In this document: piece after piece, positions 45,058 to 52,845 of the stretch | Layout of the letters: every line of letters starts with the position of its first letter | Numbering within the stretch: position 1 is the stretch's first letter | Assembly (NCBI GenBank): GCA_026415355.1 | Contig: JAOAHF010000009.1 | Location: 1 to 64,000 of the forward strand | Direction: 5' to 3' | DNA length: 64,000 nt | DNA from: Brevinematales bacterium | GTDB taxonomy: Bacteria; Spirochaetota; Brevinematia; DTOW01 | Program-made: the position numbers and the translations under genes | The notes under the pieces: model-generated | Told to the model about the DNA's origin: nothing | What the model saw: only the letters and a program-made list of their open reading frames with translations | Databases searched by the model: none

Positions 45058-45774
45058 CTAGATAGTTGTTCTTTTGAATAATTCATACATAGCAATTCCA
45101 GATGCTACAGCGACGTTTAGCGAGTCAATTTTATTGGTTGTTTCTATTCTGCATAGAGCATTACACTTTTTCTTTATGAGTTCTCTTAATCCTTTTCCTT
45201 CTGCTCCTAAAACCAAGCCGACTAATCCTTTTGTAACTAGTTCTGAGATTTCTTTTTGTCCGTTTACGTCAAGTCCTATTATGTAGTATCCTTCTTCTTT
45301 CAGTAGTTCAATTGTTCTTCCGAGGTTTACAATTTTGACAATATCTAAATGAAATAATGCACCTGATGAAACTTTCGCAACAGTAGGTGTTATGTCAATA
45401 CTTCTATCTTTTGTTATTACAATTGTGTTAAAACCAAAGAGAATAGCGTTCCTCATTATGCTACCTAGATTGTTAGGATCTGTTATAGAGTCGCATAATA
45501 CTATATTATTTCTTTTTTTTATAGCTTCTTCAATATCGGTATATTGAAAGTTCCTGAGATCGAAAGCGATTCCTTGATGGGATGAAGTTTTTGCTATGTT
45601 TTTTAGGACGTTTTTGTTAACGGATCGTATTTTTATACCTAATCTTGAAGAAATTTCAATAATTCTTTGGATTCTAGGACTCCTTTTAACGTCTTCTACT
45701 ATTATTTCTTTGATGTTTCTTGAATGTTTTGAATTAAGTGCTTCGATAGTAGAGTTGATACCAAAGAATATCAT
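45058..45774 (-). CDS. rlmB: SpoU/TrmH-family 23S rRNA 2'-O-methyltransferase (RlmB-like)
   Basis: 238 residues from the ATG at 45774 (MIFFGINSTIEAL), 4 nt after the stop of the upstream esterase gene; an upstream in-frame start would overlap that gene. N-terminal substrate-binding domain (GINSTIEALNS, TSSHQGIAF) and C-terminal SPOUT knot: DPNNLGSIMRNAILFG, GLVLGAEGKGLRELI, and SLNVAVASGIAMYE. Methylates a ribose in rRNA using SAM. Tail to tail with cimA, 6 bp apart. Confidence 0.92.
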   Translation of the reverse strand: MIFFGINSTIEALNSKHSRNIKEIIVEDVKRSPRIQRIIEISSRLGIKIRSVNKNVLKNIAKTSSHQGIAFDLRNFQYTDIEEAIKKRNNIVLCDSITDPNNLGSIMRNAILFGFNTIVITKDRSIDITPTVAKVSSGALFHLDIVKIVNLGRTIELLKEEGYYIIGLDVNGQKEISELVTKGLVGLVLGAEGKGLRELIKKKCNALCRIETTNKIDSLNVAVASGIAMYELFKRTTI

Positions 45775-45778
45775 AGTG

Positions 45779-47068
45779 TTATTTACCAAAGAAGAATATG
45801 AGCATCTCTGGTAATTGTTCTGCCCAGGTTCGTTCATTATGTCCTTTATTTGTAGATATTAGGTAGTACAGGTTTTTACCATCAACCCATTCTTTCTCTT
45901 TCAGTTTTTCGTACATTTTTCTAGTTTCGACTAAAAAAATTGCATCTATGTCTGTTGTTCCACAAGATAGAAATATTTTAAAGTTTGGTTTTTCAGGAAG
46001 TTCTTTGTCAATTATGTAATCAAACACTTTATATGGTTTTTCTCTAAACTGCTGAGAGTTTGTAGAATAGTGTCCTCCAGATAATGATCCAATAAGGCCA
46101 AACTTTGATGGATTGTTAAAAGCTATATGTAAGGATACCCCTGCTCCAAAACTTGCTCCTGCTATTCCTGTGTTTTCCCGTCCTTTTTTAACCCTGAAGT
46201 TTTTTTCGACGAAAGGCATAACTTCGTTTACAACAAAATCCATATATGCAAGAGATTTTTTACTGTTTTCTTCAATTAGCTTTATACCATCTTCATTAGT
46301 TTGTAATCCATAAAGTGTTGAAAAACCTACATATTCTTTTGGCCTTTCTCCTGAATTTGCTATTCCTACAACTATTACAGGTTCTACTTTGTTACTTCTG
46401 ATGAGGGTATCTAGTATCGTGTTTACTTTCCAACCTCCGAAAGGTAATACTTCTCCATCCCATAAGTTTTGCCCATCATGCATATAAAGTACTGGATAGA
46501 AGGATTTTGAGGTGTCATACCCTGGTGGTAAGTATATCCATAACTTTCTCTTCTCTATTCTTGAGATCTTTGTTTGTGGCTCAATGTCGTAAGTTAAAAT
46601 GTAGCTACCCGAGTAGCTATTACTTGTGACTTTGCTCATGATCAAATTACCTCTAAATGATACTTTTCTATTCTGGGGATCGTTAAAAAATCTTTTGGAA
46701 ATATCTGAAAATTTTACCCTAAACGTATAGTCTACGAAATCAGAATTGCCAAAATTTGTTTTGAATACAAACAAATCACTTACACCAACTCTTTCCATGG
46801 TATTGGTTACAAGTTTGTTGTCAAGGTATAATATAATTTCAACTTCTTCTGGTGATTTACCTCTTGCCTGAAAATATAGAAATGTTATTTGATTATCCTT
46901 TACTATTGGTAATTCTAAAGATAGTATTGTGTTGCTTACTAGGGTGTTGGCCTGTAATTTATCATTTATGTTTCGTATATCGTTTAGTGTTTTCTCTATG
47001 TTCTGTGCCCAAGACAGTTGAGTGGATGTTAAGACAAAAAATACAAAAATAACTAATAAGTTTCTCAT
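45779..47068 (-). CDS. Secreted alpha/beta-hydrolase esterase (enterochelin-esterase/esterase-D-like)
   Basis: 429 residues with a signal peptide (MRNLLVIFVFFVLTSTQLSWAQ) lacking a lipobox. Residues of about 40-150 form a beta-sandwich like the CBM48-type N-domain. The hydrolase domain follows: KLWIYLPPGYD, YMHDGQNLWD, nucleophile in GASFGAG, and a C-terminal His in KGHNERTWAEQLP. It would cleave an ester outside the cytoplasm (carbohydrate ester or siderophore; not decidable). It is in an operon with rlmB. Confidence 0.85.
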   Translation of the reverse strand: MRNLLVIFVFFVLTSTQLSWAQNIEKTLNDIRNINDKLQANTLVSNTILSLELPIVKDNQITFLYFQARGKSPEEVEIILYLDNKLVTNTMERVGVSDLFVFKTNFGNSDFVDYTFRVKFSDISKRFFNDPQNRKVSFRGNLIMSKVTSNSYSGSYILTYDIEPQTKISRIEKRKLWIYLPPGYDTSKSFYPVLYMHDGQNLWDGEVLPFGGWKVNTILDTLIRSNKVEPVIVVGIANSGERPKEYVGFSTLYGLQTNEDGIKLIEENSKKSLAYMDFVVNEVMPFVEKNFRVKKGRENTGIAGASFGAGVSLHIAFNNPSKFGLIGSLSGGHYSTNSQQFREKPYKVFDYIIDKELPEKPNFKIFLSCGTTDIDAIFLVETRKMYEKLKEKEWVDGKNLYYLISTNKGHNERTWAEQLPEMLIFFFGK

Positions 47069-47155
47069 GGATTAATTGTCTATGTATAACTTTCCGAGAA
47101 TCAAATTGCAGTTTTTTAAACTCAAGTATTTGGCTTATTAGACGAAAGTATATAC

Positions 47156-47857
47156 ATGGGTAGATCAATTCTATCTCTGATAATCTGTCTTTTAGTTTTG
47201 AATAGTACTTTTGGTACTAACTATATCATTTTGTCGTTGGATTATAGTGTGTTGGTTGATGGTAAATACAGATATCTTACTTCTGTTAGGTACAATTACG
47301 ATGAATATCCTAGATATTTAACTTCTGAAGTTTTGACGAAAACTCTCAAGGGAGTTCCTGCAAGGTATCAAATTACATCAACTGTTACTTCAAAGTACTC
47401 TTTGGGAAACACTACAAATGTCTTAGAGCAGGAGTTCTCGTTAGAGTTTGGCGATAGAGAAATATTTGGCTTTTTAACAAATAATAATCGTGAAGGATTT
47501 CGTTTAGATATGTTTATGAATGCTGACGATACGACTTATGTGATTTCAATTTCAACAAATTATATGAATTTTTTTGATATTCCGCTTTTTATGTTTTTTA
47601 TCAGTGATAAGGATTTGTCAAAATTGTCTGATTTTTTGGTATTATATAACCTCTCGTTTACAAATATTTCTTTAAAGAAACACATGCAGTTTGATAGTGC
47701 TTCAATTTCTAAAAGAAACTTTGTAAAGTTTAAGAAAATATCAGGATTTAATGTTATTGATAGGTTTAGTTTTGATAAAATTACTTTAGGCCTTTTTACC
47801 AATATTTTTGTAGAAGGTAGATTAGTAGACGCTAGGATATCAGTTCTATCAAACTGA
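47156..47857 (+). CDS. Exported protein of unknown function
   Basis: 233 residues with a signal peptide of about 20 (MGRSILSLIICLLVLNSTFG). The rest is predicted beta-rich (YIILSLDYSVLVDGKYRYLTSVRYNY...), resembling small outer-membrane or periplasmic beta proteins, but no family is recognised. No clear Shine-Dalgarno sequence. Divergent from the esterase gene. Confidence 0.7.
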   Translation: MGRSILSLIICLLVLNSTFGTNYIILSLDYSVLVDGKYRYLTSVRYNYDEYPRYLTSEVLTKTLKGVPARYQITSTVTSKYSLGNTTNVLEQEFSLEFGDREIFGFLTNNNREGFRLDMFMNADDTTYVISISTNYMNFFDIPLFMFFISDKDLSKLSDFLVLYNLSFTNISLKKHMQFDSASISKRNFVKFKKISGFNVIDRFSFDKITLGLFTNIFVEGRLVDARISVLSN

Positions 47858-47951
47858 GTTTGGTTAGTGTTTTGATATATTAGTTTCTAAAAATCTTGAA
47901 AATCTATACCCAAACATTTTTAATTTATAATAAACAATCTGGAGGAGTAAT

Positions 47952-49526
47952 ATGGATAAGCTTGCTAGAAGGATAAAAAGGGAGAAAGCCATAAAAGAAT
48001 TTCTTACTGCTTTTGCTTTTCTAACACCTAACTTTTTTGGTTTTTTGCTTATAACTGCGTTTCCTGTAGTTGCGGTATTTTTTCTTGCTTTAGCAAAGTG
48101 GGATGGTATAAGTTACCCCTCTAAGGCAAAAGGAGAAATCTATTTTATTACAACTTCGCCTGCTCGAGAGGATATATATATACCTAAAGGTACCATTATA
48201 GAGTCAGACGTTGAAGTTACTAAGAAGTTTTCTGCTAGAATTGATCAATCTATACTGCAATCATCTGTTTATAAACTACCTAAATTAGGTGAGACAACCG
48301 TATTACCTATGTCTGTTAGAGGTAAAGAGGAGTTTACTTTTAATTTTCCTGCTAATAGTGAATTTTTAGTTGAGTTTATTGTTAAATATACAGATGAGAA
48401 TGGAGAACCTATAACAACCAATGTTATTGTAAGTTTTGTTAATGAAAGTGAATTTGAAGTATCTGTTGGAGCTTCATTTGAGGTTTACGGTAAGTTTAGT
48501 AAAGTTGTGAGTGGTGTCTACAAAGAAGGTCTAGAAGTTGAGGCGTCCAGTATATCTATCAAGGCGAATTATTCAAAGAGTATTACTTTTGTTGGAATAA
48601 CTGAAGAATCTGTTACTATCCTTAAGGGAGCAACAAACTCTGAGTACCCTGTTAAAATATCTTCTTTGAAGACAGGGGATGAATATAATCTTCAAGAAGG
48701 GACTATACTTATTCCCAAGAATGATTTACCTGTAAAGGATGTTAGAGGTTATATTGATACTTCTTTAGTAGGAGGTAAGACTGGTATACAGTTTATAGGA
48801 CTTGATAATTTTGAGAGGTTATTTACTAGAGATAAGGATTTCTGGAGGTATTTTATAAATACTCTTATATTTATGTTACAGATACCTCTTGGTATGGCAT
48901 TTGCCATAATTTTGGCACTTGCTCTAAATCAGAAACTCAAGGGTATAACATTCTTTAGAACGCTTTATTTCTTACCCTACATATCGAATCTAGTTGCGGT
49001 TGCTATGTTGTGGAGATGGATATATAATGATCAAGGGTTACTTAATGAGTTGTTAAAAAGTATAGGTGTTATAAATCCACCTAGCTGGCTAGGAGATGGT
49101 AATTGGGCTAAAGTTGCTATAATAGTAATGGATGTTTGGAAGAATGTTGGTTATACTATGTTAGTATATCTTGCTTCTTTACAGCAGATACCATCGTTCC
49201 TATATGAAGCTGCTGATATAGATGGTGCTAATGAGTTGCAGAAGTTTGCCTACATAACCTGGCCTATGCTTGCACCTACTAACTTCTTCATAGTAATAAT
49301 AGGTGTTATAAATGGTTTTCAAGCTTTTGGTTCTCAATATGTTCTAACAGGTGGTGGTCCTGCCGGTGCTACTAAAACAATAGTCTACTACATCTATAAT
49401 AATGCATTCCAGTGGTTCCAAATGGGGTATGCTGCTGCGCTTTCTGTATTTCTTTTCTTTGTCATGATGATATTTACTATCATTCAGTGGAGAATGGGTA
49501 GAGAATCTACCTCTTCTTCTTGGTAA
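47952..49526 (+). CDS. Sugar ABC transporter permease (MalF-like) with large inserted domain
   Basis: 524 residues against about 290 for ordinary relatives. TM1 is at about 20-48, then roughly 225 extra residues (about 52-277) before the normal GLDNFERLF...FWRYFINTL segment and five more helices. The ATPase-docking EAA loop is EAADIDGANELQKFAYITWP. The insert is beta-rich and contains YIPKGTIIES and VTILKGATNSEYPVKI... LQEGTILIP. These resemble strands of baseplate-J-like domains; this is a visual impression only. GGAGGAG lies before the ATG. It is followed by the partner permease; no binding protein or ATPase is nearby. Confidence 0.88.
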   Translation: MDKLARRIKREKAIKEFLTAFAFLTPNFFGFLLITAFPVVAVFFLALAKWDGISYPSKAKGEIYFITTSPAREDIYIPKGTIIESDVEVTKKFSARIDQSILQSSVYKLPKLGETTVLPMSVRGKEEFTFNFPANSEFLVEFIVKYTDENGEPITTNVIVSFVNESEFEVSVGASFEVYGKFSKVVSGVYKEGLEVEASSISIKANYSKSITFVGITEESVTILKGATNSEYPVKISSLKTGDEYNLQEGTILIPKNDLPVKDVRGYIDTSLVGGKTGIQFIGLDNFERLFTRDKDFWRYFINTLIFMLQIPLGMAFAIILALALNQKLKGITFFRTLYFLPYISNLVAVAMLWRWIYNDQGLLNELLKSIGVINPPSWLGDGNWAKVAIIVMDVWKNVGYTMLVYLASLQQIPSFLYEAADIDGANELQKFAYITWPMLAPTNFFIVIIGVINGFQAFGSQYVLTGGGPAGATKTIVYYIYNNAFQWFQMGYAAALSVFLFFVMMIFTIIQWRMGRESTSSSW

Positions 49527-49546
49527 GAATTTAAAGGAGGTTTTGT

Positions 49547-50491
49547 ATGGCCACTAGAGAGGCTTTTTATGGTCAAAGTTTAGTTGAAGAAAGAAAAAGG
49601 AAAGAAAGAATAAGAAACTTTTTTGCGTACATAATTTTGTCAATAGGTGCTTTGACAATGGTTCTTCCTTTTCTATGGACTATATCGACATCATTAAAGG
49701 ATCCTGAGGATATATATGATAAGAGGTTTATTCCCCAAAGGTTTGGGTATATTTATGTTGACAAAAACAACAATTTTGTGGTAGGTGGGTATAAAGAAGG
49801 ATATACTGAAGTTAGAGCTTGGTGGGCTAATTTTGTTAAAGCATGGATATCAGTTCCTTTTGATAAGTATTATAGAAATAGTTTACTGGTTGCTACGGTG
49901 ACTACTTTTGGACAGCTTGTTACTTGTACTTTAGCTGCTTATGCGTTTGCTAGACTTAGATGGTTTGGTAGGGATGCTATATTCTTACTCTACCTAGGTA
50001 CCCTTATGATACCTTTTACAGTTACAATGATACCTGTTTATATACTGTTTAAGGCATTGGGACTTGTGAATACTCTAACTGCGGTTATATTACCTGCTTT
50101 GTTCTCAGCGTTTGGTACATTTTTGCTTAGACAATTTTTTGTATCTATACCTTATGATTTAGAAGAAGCTGCTTTTATTGATGGTGCTAGTAGATTGCAG
50201 ATACTTTGGCATGTTATCTTACCGTTGTCAAAAGGTGCTTTAGCTACATTAGGTACTTTCACATTTCTGTTCCAATGGAATGATTTCTTATGGCCTCTTG
50301 TAGTTTTGAACTCTGAGGAGATAAAAACCATACCTGTCGGATTAACAGCATTCCAGACAGCTTATGGGTCTCAGTGGGAGCTTGTAATGGCTGCATCTCT
50401 TATAGCACTCGTACCCGTAATTATAATATACATCTTTAACCAGAGATTCTTTACAGAAAGTATAATGTTGTCAGGATTTGGTGGAAGATAG
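49547..50491 (+). CDS. Sugar ABC transporter permease (MalG-like)
   Basis: 314 residues, six helices. The EAA loop is EEAAFIDGASRLQILWHVILPLSKGA. N-terminal TM with LPFLWTISTSLKDPEDIY, then an extra extracytoplasmic stretch (FGYIYVDKNNNFVVGGYKEGY) before TM2, so both permeases of this pair have enlarged outer loops. It forms the channel with the upstream MalF-like subunit. AAAGGAGG is before the ATG. Confidence 0.9.
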   Translation: MATREAFYGQSLVEERKRKERIRNFFAYIILSIGALTMVLPFLWTISTSLKDPEDIYDKRFIPQRFGYIYVDKNNNFVVGGYKEGYTEVRAWWANFVKAWISVPFDKYYRNSLLVATVTTFGQLVTCTLAAYAFARLRWFGRDAIFLLYLGTLMIPFTVTMIPVYILFKALGLVNTLTAVILPALFSAFGTFLLRQFFVSIPYDLEEAAFIDGASRLQILWHVILPLSKGALATLGTFTFLFQWNDFLWPLVVLNSEEIKTIPVGLTAFQTAYGSQWELVMAASLIALVPVIIIYIFNQRFFTESIMLSGFGGR

Positions 50492-50494
50492 TTT

Positions 50495-50767
50495 ATGGAT
50501 GAAATGGGTTTGATTATAAGGCTTCTTAATGAAACTTTAGTTCAAACGGCAGTTCTTTCGCTGCCGTTTCTTATTGTATCGCTATTAGTTGGGCTTGTAA
50601 TAAGTATATTCCAAGCAACTACTTCTATACAAGAGCAAACTCTTACATTTGTACCTAAATTCATAGCGGTTGGGATACTTATACTGATATTGGGGCCAAT
50701 ACTCATAAGAATTTTTACAGATTTCACTTTGAGACTTTTCGATCTTATGGTTACGGCGATAAAGTAA
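50495..50767 (+). CDS. fliQ: Flagellar export apparatus protein FliQ
   Basis: 90 residues, two membrane helices. LLNETLVQTAVLSLPFLIVSLLVGLVISIFQATTSIQEQTLTFVPK is divided over the two halves typical of FliQ, with the conserved QATTSIQEQTL turn. It is part of the FliPQR core gate of the flagellar secretion system. It begins 3 nt after the permease stop codon, away from fliP and fliR, which is an unusual location. Confidence 0.92.
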   Translation: MDEMGLIIRLLNETLVQTAVLSLPFLIVSLLVGLVISIFQATTSIQEQTLTFVPKFIAVGILILILGPILIRIFTDFTLRLFDLMVTAIK

Positions 50768-50992
50768 TAGTGTATTTTAGAAATGCATCTTCATGACAAT
50801 AAAGTAAGTTCATCCATAAAACCGATAAATTGTATGTGTAACGAAGTCGAGGAAAATGTGTTTAAGTTTTAGGTGAAAGTTTATTGCTTTTAGGTTAGTC
50901 GTTAGAAAATAAGTAGTAGTTTATTGAAAGTTATGATTTGGTTTTTTATACTTTGAGTGTAATATATATTTGTCTTGATTTGGAGGTTTGTT

Positions 50993-51331
50993 ATGGAAAT
51001 TTCGAGGAGAGAAATAGGAGATGTTGTTGTTTTTGATGTTAATGGTGAAATTGATCTTTATAATGCTCCCCAGATAAAGGAGCTTGTAAGACAGGAAATT
51101 GAAAAAGGGAAGGTTAATATTGTTGTTAACCTTGATAAGGTTAGTTATATTGATTCCTCTGGTATAGGTGTCTTAATATCAAGTCTTTCAAATCTTAAGA
51201 AAGTAGGTGGGGGGCTTAAGCTCGCTAATGTTTATGCTTCTGTAAGGAAAGTTTTTGAACTTACGAAGTTAACGGGGTTTTTTGATATATACGATTCCGT
51301 CGATAACGCTGTTAGTTCTTTTAATCAATAA
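50993..51331 (+). CDS. STAS-domain anti-sigma-factor antagonist
   Basis: 112 residues from the ATG at 50993, directly after GGAGGT. Single STAS domain with EIDLYNAPQIKELV and the phospho-acceptor Ser in SYIDSSGIGVLISSL. A second RsbV-like protein, separate from the 37-kb partner-switching operon, and with no kinase beside it. It may be controlled by the same or another HATPase. Confidence 0.93.
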   Translation: MEISRREIGDVVVFDVNGEIDLYNAPQIKELVRQEIEKGKVNIVVNLDKVSYIDSSGIGVLISSLSNLKKVGGGLKLANVYASVRKVFELTKLTGFFDIYDSVDNAVSSFNQ

Positions 51332-51338
51332 ATTGTCG

Positions 51339-51362
51339 GTGAAGGGCTTGAGGCCCTTTCAC
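51339..51362 (+). terminator. Terminator after STAS gene
   Basis: GTGAAGGGC (from 51339) pairs with GCCCTTTCAC (to 51362) around a TTGAG loop with one bulged T; followed by TTTAG. The T-tract is short. Confidence 0.55.
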
Positions 51363-51397
51363 TTTAGAAGTATTTAATACTAAACGATATTTCTTTT

Positions 51398-52186
51398 ATG
51401 AGGTTTCTTTTATTATTACTGATACCGCTTTTTCTTATTGTTTTATCCTGCAGACAGGAGGAAAATAATACTTCTCAGATAATATCAGAAGTAGAGCAGA
51501 AAGAAACAGAGCTTAAAGATATTGGTGTTCCTAAGTTTTTGCAAGAGGAGCAGAAGATGTTGGAAACTAATACAAATCAAATGTCTCTACCTCCTGATAC
51601 TGATGAATTTTTTGGAACAAAAACAAAGAAGACGAATGTTGATAAAAACATCATTGTAGAAGAAAAGGTTATGCCTCGAGAAGTGGTTACTGAGGAAGTT
51701 AAACAGGAATTTATACCGAAACCTGTAAATGTAAAAACTCAAAAATTAAGTCGTAAACCAGGGAATGATTCTAAAAAACCTAGAATGGATCTTAAGTTAT
51801 TTTTCTCTTACTTTTCAAAGAACAGAAAATTTGTTGACTTTAACAATCCTGGTAAAATAACATCTGTAGTTTACGTGGGTAATAAAAATATTTGGTATGT
51901 TGATTATAGCGTTTATGTTATACCTTACAAGAATGTTAGTAATTATAAAGTGTTTTTAGTAAAAAAGAATTTAATAGGAATTGGTAGAAAGATAAGCGTA
52001 GTAGACGGTAGAAGTCAGCTTACTGTATATTGGAGAGGTAAAAACCTTGATAACAAATTATTGCCTAATGGAAAATATTCAATAGTTGTTAAAGCTCAAT
52101 TTAGAAATAGTAATAATAAAATTGTATCTTCTTATACAAAGATTTTGGGTGGTAGAAACCCAGTTATAGTAGTGTTAGCTAACTAG
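51398..52186 (+). CDS. Lipoprotein of unknown function
   Basis: 262 residues. Signal peptide with lipobox IVLSC (Cys near 18). Residues of about 20-130 are a hydrophilic, Lys/Glu/Thr-rich linker; residues of about 130-262 form a beta-rich domain (NIWYVDYSVYVIPYKNVSNYK, GKYSIVVKAQFRN) resembling a FlgD/Ig-like fold. Overlaps the convergent IscA-like gene by 4 bp. Confidence 0.75.
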   Translation: MRFLLLLLIPLFLIVLSCRQEENNTSQIISEVEQKETELKDIGVPKFLQEEQKMLETNTNQMSLPPDTDEFFGTKTKKTNVDKNIIVEEKVMPREVVTEEVKQEFIPKPVNVKTQKLSRKPGNDSKKPRMDLKLFFSYFSKNRKFVDFNNPGKITSVVYVGNKNIWYVDYSVYVIPYKNVSNYKVFLVKKNLIGIGRKISVVDGRSQLTVYWRGKNLDNKLLPNGKYSIVVKAQFRNSNNKIVSSYTKILGGRNPVIVVLAN

Positions 52187-52515
52187 TTTTGTTTGCAGCT
52201 ACCGGTATCACATCCACAACTATCATTAGGATTTATAACTTTAAACCCTTCTCCAAATATTTCGTCTTTTACATAATCGATTGTGGATCCCTTTGCTTCT
52301 TCGTAGCTTATAGGATCTACTACTATTGTCAATCCATTGCTTTCAAAAACTAAGTCATCATTCTGTTTTTTGTCATCAATGTAAAGTCCATATTTTTGTC
52401 CTGAGCATCCACAACCGTTTGCCATTACTATGAATCTTAGAAAACCATTAGTTATGTTATTATCTTCAAATATTTTCTTCAGTACACTTGCTGCTTTCTC
52501 TGTAAGATTTATCAT
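52183..52515 (-). CDS. HesB/IscA/ErpA-type iron-sulfur cluster protein
   Basis: 110 residues. A-type carrier fold with cysteines at NGCGCSGQKYG and at DSCGCDTGSCKQN. Canonical carriers have one Cys near residue 35 and a C-terminal CGC; here the first site also reads CGC and a fourth C-terminal Cys is present. It would carry Fe-S clusters to apoproteins. GGAGGT lies before the ATG. Confidence 0.88.
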   Translation of the reverse strand: MINLTEKAASVLKKIFEDNNITNGFLRFIVMANGCGCSGQKYGLYIDDKKQNDDLVFESNGLTIVVDPISYEEAKGSTIDYVKDEIFGEGFKVINPNDSCGCDTGSCKQN

Positions 52516-52845
52516 AAAAGACCTCCATTTTCTTAGAATATAATTAAATTTTTTTTGAAATCAATATTAGTTTTCATAATCTATATGTTTCGCCTAGGTT
52601 ATAGATTGATTTATTGTTTTCTTCTTCGAAGAATTGTATTTCCCTATAGAGTGAATAATATAATTTCATTTTAGAATAGAATATTTAGTTTTCTAATTGT
52701 TTTCAAGATAAAAACTGATGAGATATTTTAATGTTTATGTCAATTACTCTGTTTGTTGAGCTATGTTTGAGTTTGAATGCAAAATGTTGAAGTTAGAACG
52801 GAGTTGTTCTGATTGTTTCCGTAAGGTTGTTTTGTTGATGTTAGT
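52516..52845. other. Intergenic region between iscA-like gene and mutL
   Basis: No gene is recognised. AATCTATA (52578-52585) and TATAGATT (52600-52607) form an inverted repeat with a 14-nt loop; the same 8-bp arms occur in the candidate prs terminator at 17281. No T-tract follows here. Confidence 0.4.
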
